This document shows, one piece after another, positions 28,749-39,220 of a stretch of DNA of 64,000 bases. Numbering within the stretch: the first letter of the stretch is position 1; every line of letters starts with the position of its first letter. Source of the stretch: Streptomyces viridochromogenes DSM 40736. GTDB taxonomy: Bacteria; Actinomycetota; Actinomycetes; Streptomycetales; Streptomycetaceae. The DNA is taken from positions 7,218,070 to 7,282,069 of the forward strand of contig NZ_GG657757.1 in the NCBI RefSeq assembly GCF_000158955.1, given 5' to 3'. The notes under the pieces are model-generated. The model did no database searches and was not told the DNA's origin. It was given only the letters and a program-made list of their open reading frames with translations. The translations under genes were made by a program, and so were the position numbers.

Positions 28749-30344
28749 ATGACCATCACCTTGGATTCCCTGGAACCCGCGCTGTCGGTCCGGCAGGTCC
28801 TCACCCTGGAGCGGGTGCTCGCCGGGGAGCCCGAGGTGGTGGCCGGTGCGAGCCAGCTCGACCGGCCGGTGCGCTGGGTGCACGTCGCCGAGGCCGCCGA
28901 CGTCGGCGTGATGCTCAGCGGCGGCGAGATGGTCCTCACCACGGGCGTGCTGCTGGCCGGCGACGAGGACAAGCAGGCCGAGTACGTCCGCTCGCTGTAC
29001 CGCGCGGAGGCCGCCGCCGTCGTCCTCGGACTCGGCCGCGCCTTCCCGGCCCCGCCGGACGTGATGCGCAGGGCCGCAGAGCGGTGCGGACTGCCGATGG
29101 TCGTCCTGCACCGGCCCTTCCCCTTCGCCGAGCTCACCGAGGAGGTCCAGTCACGGCTCGTACGGCGCAAGTTCGCCGCCGTCAGCCTCTCCGAGGCCGT
29201 CCGCACCGAACTCACCGCCCTCATCACCGCGGGAGCCCCGCTGCAACGCCTGCTCGACGAGGTCGCCCGGCACAGCGCCTGCCCGGTCGTCGTCACCAAC
29301 CTCGCCCACCGCGTCCTCGGCACGGCGGGGGAGCGGCCGGCCGTGGACGACGTGCTGCGCGACTGGGAACGCATCGCCCGCCAGGCATGGGGGCACCACC
29401 CAGGCCGTTCAGGCACTGGGGGAGGTACCGAGGGCGACGGCTGGATCCGGGCCGAACTGGGCGGCCGCGGGGAGCGGTGGGGCCGGATCGTGCTCTGCGG
29501 CTACCGCGGCGACACCGCCACCGGGCGGCTGCTCGCCGACCGCGCCGCCGAGGCCCTCGTCCTGCACCGCATGCTCGGCGGCGCCGCCTGCTCGTGGGAG
29601 GAGCAGTCCGCGCAGAGCCTGCTCACCGACCTGGTCAGCGGTGTCGTACCGGCACGTCAGCTGCTGCCCCGGGCGCGTGCGGCCGGACTGCCGGTCAACC
29701 GGCGGACGTTCGTGCCGCTGGTCGTCCGCGACGGTGACACCGGACGGCTGGAGCGGCTGCTGCGGCTGCTGGGCCTGCCCGGCCTGGTCGCCGAACTGGC
29801 CGACGGGGCCACCGCCGTGCTGCTCAGCCTCGCCCGCGACCAGGACGCGGGCGCTCTCGCCGAACACTTCGCGACCCGGCTGCGCACCGAGTCCGGCACC
29901 GCCCGCACGGTCGTCGCCGCGGCCGACCCCCGGACCGGCTGGGACGACGTACCCGCCGGACTGCGCGAGGCGCAGCACGTCGCGGACGCCGTCGCCGACT
30001 CCGCCGCGGCCCTCGAACTTCCGCCCGTCGTCCGCCTCAAGGACGTCCACCTGCGGGGCCTGATCCGACTCCTGCGGGACGACCCGCACGTCCAGTCCTT
30101 CGCGGAACGGGAGCTGGGCGGGCTGCTGCGCGAGACCGACGAGACCCTGCTGTCCGTCCTGCGCACCTACCTCGCCACCGGCCGCAACAAGTCCCGCACG
30201 GCCCTGCTCCACCACGTCTCCCGGCCCGCCCTCTACCGCCGACTGGAGTCCATACAGGTCCGCCTCGGCGTGGACCTCGACGACTTCGAGCAGGCCGCCT
30301 CGGTGCACATCGCGCTCCTCGCGCACGACGCGCAACAGCAGTGA
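28749..30344 (+). CDS. PucR-family transcriptional regulator
   Basis: A 531-residue regulator. Residues 1-140 are the PucR N-terminal purine-catabolism-type sensor domain (LSVRQVLTLERVLAGEPEVVAG, GEMVLTTGVLL). A GGDEF-like middle domain follows (TVVAAADPRTGWDDVPAGLREAQHVADA). The C-terminal PucR helix-turn-helix is LLSVLRTYLATGRNKSRTALLHHVSRPALYRRLESIQVRLGVDLDD. PucR members control purine, pyrimidine and amine catabolism. Its place between two amidohydrolase genes and upstream of hydA suggests it governs this cluster. Candidate sites are GTGACAC repeats at 30395-30437. Confidence 0.9.
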   Translation: MTITLDSLEPALSVRQVLTLERVLAGEPEVVAGASQLDRPVRWVHVAEAADVGVMLSGGEMVLTTGVLLAGDEDKQAEYVRSLYRAEAAAVVLGLGRAFPAPPDVMRRAAERCGLPMVVLHRPFPFAELTEEVQSRLVRRKFAAVSLSEAVRTELTALITAGAPLQRLLDEVARHSACPVVVTNLAHRVLGTAGERPAVDDVLRDWERIARQAWGHHPGRSGTGGGTEGDGWIRAELGGRGERWGRIVLCGYRGDTATGRLLADRAAEALVLHRMLGGAACSWEEQSAQSLLTDLVSGVVPARQLLPRARAAGLPVNRRTFVPLVVRDGDTGRLERLLRLLGLPGLVAELADGATAVLLSLARDQDAGALAEHFATRLRTESGTARTVVAAADPRTGWDDVPAGLREAQHVADAVADSAAALELPPVVRLKDVHLRGLIRLLRDDPHVQSFAERELGGLLRETDETLLSVLRTYLATGRNKSRTALLHHVSRPALYRRLESIQVRLGVDLDDFEQAASVHIALLAHDAQQQ

Positions 30345-30394
30345 AACACCCGACCACCTGGGAAAACGGCGGTGAAACATGGGCCCACGGCAGA

Positions 30395-30437
30395 GTGACA
30401 CGGTGGCACGCCGCACACCCCCGGACGTGACACCGTG
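30395..30437. promoter_or_regulatory. Paired GTGACAC(G/C)GTG sites before the second amidohydrolase gene
   Basis: GTGACACGGTG at 30395-30405 and GTGACACCGTG at 30427-30437 differ by one base and start 32 bp apart, about three helical turns. They lie in the 155-bp gap between the PucR gene and the amidohydrolase gene. They are candidate regulator sites. Confidence 0.4.
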
Positions 30438-30499
30438 CAACTCAAAGACGACTTCCGGACTTCCTAGGCTCACGGCACACCGAGCGACCGGAGGTCCCG

Positions 30500-31342
30500 A
30501 TGAGCCGAGTGATCCGTGCCGCCGTCTTCCAGACCGCCTGGACCGGCGACAAGGAGTCGATGATCCAGGTCCACGAGCAGGCGGCCCGCGACGCGGCCGC
30601 GCAGGGCGCCCAGGTCCTGTGCTTCCAGGAGCTGTTCTACGGGCCCTACTTCTGCCAGGTCCAGGACCCGGCCTTCTACGAGTACGCCGAGCGGATCCCC
30701 GAGGGCCCGATCGTCCGCCGCTTCCAGGCACTCGCGAAGGAACTGGGCATCGTCCTGGTGCTGCCGATGTACGAGGAGGAACAACCCGGGGTCCTCTACA
30801 ACACCGCCGCCGTGATCGACGCGGACGGCTCCTATCTCGGCAAGTACCGCAAGACCCACATTCCTCAGGTCAGGGGCTTCTGGGAGAAGTTCTACTTCCG
30901 CCCGGGCAACTCCGGCTGGCCCGTCTTCGACACCAAGGTCGGCCGGGTCGGCGTCTACATCTGCTACGACCGCCACTTCCCCGAGGGCTGGCGGGCGCTC
31001 GGCCTCGCGGGCGCGGAGATCGTCTTCAACCCCTCGGCCACCTCCCGCGGCCTCTCCGGCTACCTCTGGCAGCTGGAACAGCCGGCGGCGGCCGTGGCCA
31101 ACGAGTACTTCGTCGCCGCGATCAACCGGGTGGGCGTCGAGGAGTACGGCGACAACGACTTCTACGGAACCTCGTACTTCGTCGACCCGGAGGCCCAGTT
31201 CGTCGGCGAGGTGGCGAGCGACAAGGAGAGCGAACTGGTCGTCCGCGACCTGGACATGGCGAAGCTGCGAGAGGTCCGCGACCGCTGGCAGTTCTACCGG
31301 GACCGGGCACCTGGAACGTACGGGCCGCTGACGGACCTCTAG
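30500..31342 (+). CDS. N-carbamoyl-beta-alanine amidohydrolase (beta-ureidopropionase), copy 2
   Basis: A 280-residue nitrilase-superfamily enzyme with the triad in CFQELF, KYRKTHIPQ and YICYDRHFPEGW. It aligns without gaps over its whole length with the copy at 26587, and the second half is nearly identical. The N-terminal 90 residues differ more (QTAWTGDKESMIQVHEQAARDAA). This copy is followed directly by dihydropyrimidinase, whose product it would hydrolyse. A GGAGG site lies 6 bases before the ATG. The pair may split work between N-carbamoyl-beta-alanine and N-carbamoyl-beta-aminoisobutyrate or D-amino acids (inference). Confidence 0.88.
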   Translation: MSRVIRAAVFQTAWTGDKESMIQVHEQAARDAAAQGAQVLCFQELFYGPYFCQVQDPAFYEYAERIPEGPIVRRFQALAKELGIVLVLPMYEEEQPGVLYNTAAVIDADGSYLGKYRKTHIPQVRGFWEKFYFRPGNSGWPVFDTKVGRVGVYICYDRHFPEGWRALGLAGAEIVFNPSATSRGLSGYLWQLEQPAAAVANEYFVAAINRVGVEEYGDNDFYGTSYFVDPEAQFVGEVASDKESELVVRDLDMAKLREVRDRWQFYRDRAPGTYGPLTDL

Positions 31343-31402
31343 GGGCGCGGGGCTGTATTCGATATGCGGCTGCCGCCGCGCGGGCGCGACCAGCCACACA
31401 CA
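31340..31402 (+). repeat. Dispersed GC-rich intergenic repeat, copy 2
   Basis: It begins TAGGGGCGCGGGGCT at the stop codon of the amidohydrolase gene and continues GTATTCGATATGCGGCTGC, then CGGGCGCGACCAGCC. It matches copy 1 at 17731-17805 in reverse orientation. The first three bases are the stop codon itself. Confidence 0.7.
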
Positions 31403-31436
31403 ACCGGCACGTCAAAACGGCGAGGAGCGACAGAGC

Positions 31437-32840
31437 ATGAGCACCCGAACCGTCATCCGCGGTGGCCTGGTCATCACCGCCTCCGACGAACTGCACGCCG
31501 ACGTCCTGATCGAGGACGGCCGAATCGCCGCCCTCGCGGCCTCCAACACCCCCGCCGCGCAGGCCTTCACCCCCGACCGGGTCATCGACGCCACCGGAAA
31601 GTACGTCATCCCCGGCGGCGTCGACGCCCACACCCACATGGAACTCCCCTTCGGCGGCACCTTCGCCTCCGACACCTTCGAGACCGGCACCCGCGCCGCC
31701 GCCTGGGGCGGCACGACCACGATCGTCGACTTCGCCGTGCAGAGCGTCGGCCACACCCTGCGCGAGGGCCTCGACGCCTGGCACGCCAAGGCCGAGGGCA
31801 ACTGCGCGATCGACTACGGCTTCCACATGATCGTCTCCGACGTGAACCAGGAGACCCTCAAGGAGATGGACCTGCTGATCGAGGAGGGCGTGTCCTCGTT
31901 CAAGCAGTTCATGGCCTACCCGGGGGTGTTCTACTCCGACGACGGCCAGATCCTGCGCGCCATGCAGCGCTCCGCCGAGAACGGCGGCCTGATCATGATG
32001 CACGCCGAGAACGGCATCGCCATCGACGTCCTGGTGGAGCAGGCGCTGGCCCGCGGCGAGACCGACCCGCGCTTCCACGGCGAGGTCCGCAAGGCCCTGC
32101 TGGAGGCCGAGGCCACCCACCGCGCCATCAAGCTCGCCCAGGTCGCGGGCGCCCCCCTGTACGTCGTGCACGTCTCGGCGACGGAGGCGGTCGCCGAGCT
32201 GGCCCGGGCCCGCGACGAGGGGCTCAACGTCTTCGGCGAGACGTGCCCGCAGTACCTGTTCCTGTCCACCGACAACCTCGCAGAGCCGGACTTCGAGGGC
32301 GCCAAGTACGTGTGCAGCACACCGCTCAGGCCCCGGGAACACCAGGCCGCGCTGTGGCGGGGCCTGCGCACCAACGACCTCCAGGTCGTCTCCACCGATC
32401 ACTGCCCCTTCTGCTTCGTCGGCCAGAAGGAGCTCGGCCGCGGCGACTTCTCCAAGATCCCCAACGGCCTCCCGGGCGTCGAGAACCGGATGGACCTCCT
32501 CCACCAGGCGGTCCTCGACGGGCACATCTCACGCCGCCGCTGGATCGAGATCGCCTGCGCCACTCCGGCCCGGATGTTCGGCCTGTACCCGAAGAAGGGC
32601 ACCATCGCGCCGGGCGCGGACGCCGACGTCGTCATCTACGACCCGCACGCCGAGCAGGTCATGTCCGCCGACACGCACCACATGAACGTCGACTACTCGG
32701 CGTACGAGGGCAAACGCGTCACCGGCCGGGTCGAGACGGTCCTCTCGCGGGGCGTGCCCGTCATCACCGAGCGGGAGTACACCGGTCACGCCGGACACGG
32801 CGTCTTCACCCCGCGATCCACCTGTCAGTACCTCAACTAG
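31437..32840 (+). CDS. hydA: Dihydropyrimidinase (D-hydantoinase)
   Basis: A 467-residue cyclic amidohydrolase. Metal ligands are visible as VDAHTHME (HxH), the carboxylated lysine in SSFKQFMAYPG, MHAEN, VVHVSATE, and the Asp in STDHCPFCF. It opens dihydrouracil, dihydrothymine or hydantoin to the N-carbamoyl amino acid, the substrate of the neighbouring amidohydrolases. It uses a divalent metal pair in the cytoplasm. The next gene, an LLM oxidoreductase, begins 11 bases later. Confidence 0.94.
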   Translation: MSTRTVIRGGLVITASDELHADVLIEDGRIAALAASNTPAAQAFTPDRVIDATGKYVIPGGVDAHTHMELPFGGTFASDTFETGTRAAAWGGTTTIVDFAVQSVGHTLREGLDAWHAKAEGNCAIDYGFHMIVSDVNQETLKEMDLLIEEGVSSFKQFMAYPGVFYSDDGQILRAMQRSAENGGLIMMHAENGIAIDVLVEQALARGETDPRFHGEVRKALLEAEATHRAIKLAQVAGAPLYVVHVSATEAVAELARARDEGLNVFGETCPQYLFLSTDNLAEPDFEGAKYVCSTPLRPREHQAALWRGLRTNDLQVVSTDHCPFCFVGQKELGRGDFSKIPNGLPGVENRMDLLHQAVLDGHISRRRWIEIACATPARMFGLYPKKGTIAPGADADVVIYDPHAEQVMSADTHHMNVDYSAYEGKRVTGRVETVLSRGVPVITEREYTGHAGHGVFTPRSTCQYLN

Positions 32841-32851
32841 GAGTGGCGCAG

Positions 32852-33874
32852 ATGGACTTCGGACTCGTCCTGCAGACCGACCCGCCGGCCTCGCGGGTGA
32901 TCAGCCTGATGAAGCGCGCGGAACGGAACGGTTTCTCGCACGGCTGGACCTTCGACTCCGCCGTGCTGTGGCAGGAGCCGTTCGTGATCTACAGCCAGAT
33001 CCTGGCCAACACCACGAAACTGAAGGTCGGGCCGATGGTGACCAACCCGGGCACCCGCACCTGGGAGGTCACCGCCTCCACCTTCGCCACCCTCAACGAC
33101 ATGTTCGGCAACCGCACGGTCTGCGGCATCGGCCGCGGTGACTCCGCCATGCGCGTGGCCGGCCGCAAGCCCAACACCCTGGCCCGCATCAGCGACGCCA
33201 TGCAGGTCATCCGGGCGCTGGCCGGCGGCCGGGAGGCCGACCTCGGCGGCGGGACCGTCGTCCGCTTCCCGTGGATCAGGCCAGGCGCCGAACTGCCCGT
33301 GTGGATGGCCGCGTACGGCCCCAAGGCCCTGAAGATGGCCGGTGAGGAGGCGGACGGGTTCATCCTCCAGCTGGCCGACCTGTATCTGACCGAGTACATG
33401 GTCAAGGCCGTGAAGGACGCGGCCGTCGCCGCCGGCCGGGACCCGGAGGCGGTGACCGTCTGCGTGGCCGCCCCGGCCTACGTCACCGAGGACGACTCGC
33501 CCGAGGCGCTCGCCCACGCGCGCGAGCAGTGCCGGTGGTTCGGCGGGATGGTCGGCAACCATGTCGCCGACCTGGTGGCCAAGTACGGCGAGCACTCCGC
33601 CGCCGTACCCGACGAACTCACCGCTTACATCAAGGCGCGCGAGGGGTACGACTACTCCCACCACGGGCGCAGCGGGAACCCCGACACCCAGTTCGTGCCC
33701 GACGAGATCGTCGACCGGTTCTGCCTGATCGGCCCGGTCGAGCGGCACATCGAGAAGCTGAACGCGCTGCGCGCGCTCGGCGTGGACCAGTTCGCCGTCT
33801 ACGACATGCACGACGCGCAGGAGGCCGTGATCGACGCGTACGGATCACGGGTGATCCCGGCCGTCAACGGCTGA
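32852..33874 (+). CDS. LLM-class F420-dependent oxidoreductase (TIGR03842-like)
   Basis: A 340-residue TIM-barrel flavin/F420 enzyme of the luciferase-like family. It starts MDFGLVLQTDPPASRVISLMKRAE; a GGAG site overlapping the hydA stop gives 8-base spacing to ATG 32852. VGPMVTNPGTRTWEVTASTFATLNDMFGNRTVCGIGRGDS and LPVWMAAYGPKALKMAGEEADGFILQ are typical cofactor-binding segments. I associate this type with hydantoinase clusters. Being coupled to dihydropyrimidinase and its hydrolases, it may act on a pyrimidine or hydantoin ring. A strong terminator follows, so it ends the hydA transcript. Confidence 0.88.
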   Translation: MDFGLVLQTDPPASRVISLMKRAERNGFSHGWTFDSAVLWQEPFVIYSQILANTTKLKVGPMVTNPGTRTWEVTASTFATLNDMFGNRTVCGIGRGDSAMRVAGRKPNTLARISDAMQVIRALAGGREADLGGGTVVRFPWIRPGAELPVWMAAYGPKALKMAGEEADGFILQLADLYLTEYMVKAVKDAAVAAGRDPEAVTVCVAAPAYVTEDDSPEALAHAREQCRWFGGMVGNHVADLVAKYGEHSAAVPDELTAYIKAREGYDYSHHGRSGNPDTQFVPDEIVDRFCLIGPVERHIEKLNALRALGVDQFAVYDMHDAQEAVIDAYGSRVIPAVNG

Positions 33875-33899
33875 TCCCCCCGGCGCTACCCCACTGACT

Positions 33900-33926
33900 C
33901 CCCCTTCCCGGCGGCCGGGAAGGGGG
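33900..33926. terminator. Strong bidirectional-type hairpin after the LLM gene
   Basis: CCCCCTTCCCGGC (33900-33912) and GCCGGGAAGGGGG (33914-33926) are perfect inverted arms of 13 bp around a single G. In practice this is a 10-bp stem with a 7-base loop. It separates the hydA-LLM unit from the permease gene, which therefore needs its own promoter in 33927-34008. Confidence 0.75.
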
Positions 33927-34008
33927 CCCAGGACGCTCCCGAGCGCACCCCCCATCGGCGTCACCCGCATGGCCTTTCCCGTCCCACCTCCCCTGATTGG
34001 CCTGGCCC

Positions 34009-35535
<1,527 letters not shown>

Positions 35536-35561
35536 CGGGAAACGCGGGCGCCGGAGGGCGG

Positions 35562-36236
35562 TCAGCCCTTGCCGCCACCGTCCTCCAGCGCGGCGACCGC
35601 TTCCTTGGCGGCCTTGATGGCGCCCTTGTTGATGGTGTCCGTGTCGGGCGCCTTCTTCGACTCGAAGTCACTGCCGTTGTACGTGATGACGACCAGCGCG
35701 TTGGCGGCGCGGGCGACGACCGTTCCCTCGCGGGTCTCCTGCTTGTCCTCGGTGGTGAGGTTCACGACGGAGTACGCGCTGTCGCCCAGACCCGGGACGG
35801 CCCCTCCGCCGCTCTTCTCCTCGGTGCGGGCCGTGTACGACTTCTGCGCCGCCTCGTCCGACCCCATGATCTCGAAGGAGACGTCGAGCCAGCGGTAGTC
35901 GTACCCCTTGAGCGCGTTCCAGGAGCAGGTGCGGCGCAACGCGGAGTCCGTGGACGGGATCTCCTTGCCGGCCTTCTTGGCCCCCGGGACCAGGGACGTG
36001 ACGGTCTTCTCGGTGACGCTCCCGCACGGGGCGGGCGCGGCCGGGTACGTCTTCGACTCGGTCGACGTCGACGGCGCGGACGCGGACTGCGTCCCGGTCT
36101 TCTCTTCGGCCGGCCTGTGCTCGGCCGCCTGCGGCGCGGCGAGCGGACCGGACGACAGCGCCCAGCCCGCCGCGGCGAGCACGGCCACCGGCGACAGGCG
36201 TGCGGTCAGGGCGAGGGGCAGAGGTAGGGAACGCAC
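35562..36236 (-). CDS. Secreted protein, DUF3558-like
   Basis: A 224-residue exported protein. A signal-like N-terminus (LALTARLSPVAVLAAAGWALS...PQAAEH) has no lipobox Cys. A Thr/Ser-rich linker follows, then a domain with two cysteines (APCGSV and RRTCSWNALKGYDYRWLDVSFE). The CSW motif and two-Cys layout resemble DUF3558 lipoproteins of actinomycetes, but this match is from memory. Convergent with the permease gene, 26 bases apart. Function unknown. Confidence 0.7.
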   Translation of the reverse strand: MRSLPLPLALTARLSPVAVLAAAGWALSSGPLAAPQAAEHRPAEEKTGTQSASAPSTSTESKTYPAAPAPCGSVTEKTVTSLVPGAKKAGKEIPSTDSALRRTCSWNALKGYDYRWLDVSFEIMGSDEAAQKSYTARTEEKSGGGAVPGLGDSAYSVVNLTTEDKQETREGTVVARAANALVVITYNGSDFESKKAPDTDTINKGAIKAAKEAVAALEDGGGKG

Positions 36237-36454
36237 GGCGCCCTTCTCGTGGGGGACGGACGGTGCGGATCAGGTCCGCACGGCGGGCGGGACGACAGTG
36301 TCACATGAGTCCCTGTGAGGCGGAAGTGCGACCTCCCAGCCGGGCCGCGGGAATACTGTTCGCGTCGGCGCGGTCGCGCTGCGCAGCGCGGATCGGGCCC
36401 GCGCCCCCTGGGCAAGGCGGGACATACCTCGACTTCGCGGCACAGGAGGGACAT

Positions 36455-37360
36455 TCACGTCATGGGCGTCGCCCGGTCGGCCGACGTTCGCAGCGCGTGG
36501 TCGAGGAAGCGCCGCGCGATCGGCGGCACGGCACGTGAGCTGAGCCAGGCGATGCCGATGTCCCGGGCGCCCCGGACGTCGGTGATCTCCAGGTAGCGGA
36601 TCGGGGACTCGGAGGCCGCCGTGATGTCCGGCGACGACGGAATGAGGGACACCCCCAGACCCGCGGCGACCAGGCCGCGCAGGGTCTCCACCTCCTCGCC
36701 CTCGAAGGCGATCACCGGAGTGAAGCCGGCCTCGCGGCACAGTGCCGCGGTGATGTCGCGCAGCCCGTATCCCTGCTTGAGCAGGATGAACCGCTCCTCG
36801 GCCACCTCGGCCAGACGGATCCGGCGCCGTCTGGCGAGCCGGTGCCGGGCCGGGACGGCCAGCCGCAGCGGCTCCACCAGCAGCCGCCGCCAGGTGATCA
36901 AGGGGTGGCCGGGGTCGCTGCTGGTGATGACCAGATCGGCGGTGGTGTCGAGGAGGTGCCGGGTCAGCCCCATCTCGCCGTCCTGGTGCAGCTCGAACTG
37001 CGCCTGGGGGAAGGTCCGCCGGAAGTCCGTGACGAGCCGCGGAACCAGCCAGGTCCCCAGGGTGTGCAAGAAGGCCAGCGACACCACTCCGGAGTCGGGG
37101 TGGACCATCTCGGCCACGGCTCGCCGCCCCCGGTCGTAGTTGTCGAGCATCCCGTCGACGTACTCCTTGAACACCCGCCCCGCCGGGGTGAGGCGCAGCA
37201 CCCGTCCGACCCGCTGGAGGAGCGCCGCGCCGACCTCGTCCTCCAGCCGGGCCAGGGCCCGTGACAGGGCGGGCTGGGTGATGCCGGCGTCCGTCGCGGC
37301 GTCGGTCACCGTCGTTCCCTCGGCGACGGCCTGGAAGGAACGCAGTACCTGGAGGTCCAT
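36455..37360 (-). CDS. LysR-family transcriptional regulator
   Basis: A 301-residue LysR protein beginning MDLQVLRSFQAVAEGTTVTDAATDAGITQPALSRALARLEDEVGAALLQRVGR, a canonical winged helix-turn-helix, followed by a periplasmic-binding-protein-like effector domain (RLVTDFRRTFPQAQFELHQ, GVSLIPSSPD). It is the last gene of the minus-strand run containing FUSC, AEC and malic-enzyme genes, 35 bases after FUSC. By analogy with mleR at malolactic loci, it may respond to malate (inference). Confidence 0.9.
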   Translation of the reverse strand: MDLQVLRSFQAVAEGTTVTDAATDAGITQPALSRALARLEDEVGAALLQRVGRVLRLTPAGRVFKEYVDGMLDNYDRGRRAVAEMVHPDSGVVSLAFLHTLGTWLVPRLVTDFRRTFPQAQFELHQDGEMGLTRHLLDTTADLVITSSDPGHPLITWRRLLVEPLRLAVPARHRLARRRRIRLAEVAEERFILLKQGYGLRDITAALCREAGFTPVIAFEGEEVETLRGLVAAGLGVSLIPSSPDITAASESPIRYLEITDVRGARDIGIAWLSSRAVPPIARRFLDHALRTSADRATPMT

Positions 37361-37395
37361 GGCCCCATTCTTCCCCCGCCGCGTGACGGGAGCCG

Positions 37396-39135
37396 TCACC
37401 GGGCCGGGCTCGCCGCCCCCGCGACCGCCTGCCCGGTGACCTGGTCGCAGAGCCGTTCGGCGGCCGTGATGGCGCTCTCCCAGTCGGGCAGTGGCCGCCC
37501 GCGGCGGGCCGGTTCGCGCCGGGCGTGAGCGACCGTGCGACGCGCCTCGGCCAGCTGGTGGTAGGCGGCACGGCGCAGCGACTGCCGCTGCACCGGGCCC
37601 GCTTCCGGCGCGGCGTCGCGATACCGGCGAGCGGCGGCGACGGCGGCCTCGGTCTGTGCCTCGGCCCGGTGCTCGGAGGAGTCCGGCCACACCACGAAGT
37701 GCGCCACGAGCACGAGCGCGGACGCCAGCGCCGTGTCCACCACCCGCGTGCCGTACAGCGCCCGGTGGTCGCCCAGCAGATCGAGGAGCACGAACACGAC
37801 GGCGGTCAGGCCCAGCGTGGCGAGCGCGTAGTGGTGCCGCACGCCGACGGCCATCAGCGCGCCGAACACGGCCACGACACCCACCACGGCGTAGGTTCCG
37901 GTGGCCGCCGCGGACACCGCCCCGATGGCGGCCACTCCGACGATCGTGCCGACGCACCGGTGCAGTGCCCGGGGCAGCAGCGGGCCGAAGTCGGGCTTGT
38001 AGACGAAGGCCACCGTCATGGGCAGCCAGTAACCGCGGGGGCGGTGCAGTACCTCGGCGAGCAGATGGGAGGCGAGCACACATCCCGCCAGCAGCAGGGC
38101 GTAGCGCACCCGCGCCGCCCGTCCGGGCCGTTCGCGCGCGGGAAGACGCAACTGCAGGTCGGCGCCGTCCGGTTCGCCGTCGACGACGCGGGCCAGATCG
38201 GCCAGGGCCCGCGTCCCCGGCGAGTCGGTCTGCGGTGCCGGCTCCGCCACGCGGTCCTCCGGGGCCGTGAGACGGTCCGGCAGCAGACGGCCGGCCAGGT
38301 GCCGCGGTACGCCGGTCAGGGCGGGCGGAAGCGCACGGCCCTCCCACACCACCGCCGTCACGGCCTCGCCCAGCCGCACGGCGTAGTGGAACGCCCGGAC
38401 CAGCTCCCCGGCCCCGTCCTGCCGCCGCCGGCCGCGCGGGGCGAGATGGGGGGCCATCACCTCGTGGGCGTGGTTCAGGGCCAGCGTCATCCGCAGGCGG
38501 GCCTGTTCGGCGGCGTCGGTACCCGCCACGGCCAGGGCCTCGCCGGCGCTCCGGTACACGGCGAGCACGGCGGCCCGTTCGACGTGGTGCCGGCGCCACA
38601 GCCACGGGGCCGCGGACAGCACGAGGACCAGGGCGACACCGGCGAGCAGCGCCAGCGGCGCCTGCCACCACGGCCCCGGCACGGGGATGCCACTGCCGAT
38701 CGTGACACCGAGCAGGAGCTGCATGCCCGACACGGACGCGATCCGCTCCCGCAGGCTGACACCGCCGGCCACCAGCGCGGCCGCCACCATGGTCACCGCG
38801 ACCGCCGTCGGGTGCCCGCTGCGCAGGGCGAGTTCACCGGCGAGCAGGCCGAGCGCGCTGGACACCCCGGTCCAGCCCAGCCGCCGCACCCGCACCCGGT
38901 AGGGATCGGCACCGTCCTGGCTCACACCCCACAGGGCGCCGATCGCGGCGATCACCGAGGGCACGACCCATCCGGTGACGAGTCCGACGAGCAGGGGCAG
39001 CGCGAGCGCGACGGCGCCTCGCGCCGCCGCCGCGAGCGGCAGGGAGCCGGGCACGCGGCCGAGAACGGAGCGCGGCCACCGCGGGCACGACAAGCGGCGC
39101 GGACGGTCCGGTCGCGTGTCTGCTGCTGGTGTCAT
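37396..39135 (-). CDS. FUSC-family integral membrane protein (aromatic acid/fusaric acid exporter-like)
   Basis: A 579-residue protein with two blocks of about 5-6 membrane helices (residues 35-190 and 375-500) separated by a cytoplasmic domain, the FUSC/YccS layout. Motifs include GALWGVSQDGADPYRVRVRRLGWTGVSSALGLL and VAFVYKPDFGPLLPRALHRCVGTIVGV, the second FUSC signature. The ATG at 39135 has AAAGGA 8 bases upstream. Relatives export hydroxylated aromatic acids. Here it sits between the AEC permease and LysR genes with short gaps (85 and 35 bases), so it may export an organic acid. Confidence 0.87.
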   Translation of the reverse strand: MTPAADTRPDRPRRLSCPRWPRSVLGRVPGSLPLAAAARGAVALALPLLVGLVTGWVVPSVIAAIGALWGVSQDGADPYRVRVRRLGWTGVSSALGLLAGELALRSGHPTAVAVTMVAAALVAGGVSLRERIASVSGMQLLLGVTIGSGIPVPGPWWQAPLALLAGVALVLVLSAAPWLWRRHHVERAAVLAVYRSAGEALAVAGTDAAEQARLRMTLALNHAHEVMAPHLAPRGRRRQDGAGELVRAFHYAVRLGEAVTAVVWEGRALPPALTGVPRHLAGRLLPDRLTAPEDRVAEPAPQTDSPGTRALADLARVVDGEPDGADLQLRLPARERPGRAARVRYALLLAGCVLASHLLAEVLHRPRGYWLPMTVAFVYKPDFGPLLPRALHRCVGTIVGVAAIGAVSAAATGTYAVVGVVAVFGALMAVGVRHHYALATLGLTAVVFVLLDLLGDHRALYGTRVVDTALASALVLVAHFVVWPDSSEHRAEAQTEAAVAAARRYRDAAPEAGPVQRQSLRRAAYHQLAEARRTVAHARREPARRGRPLPDWESAITAAERLCDQVTGQAVAGAASPAR

Positions 39136-39220
39136 GAGGCCGTGTCCTTTCGGGGTGGTCGGCCGGAAGGCGGGCGCGGGAGCCACGCGAGGCGGTGCCC
39201 CGGCGGCCCCCCGACCGCGG

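Noticed and set aside
36455..38671. Very long minus-strand frame continuing upstream of the LysR gene
   Set aside because: Only the part from ATG 37360 matches LysR; the rest is the wrong frame of the FUSC gene.
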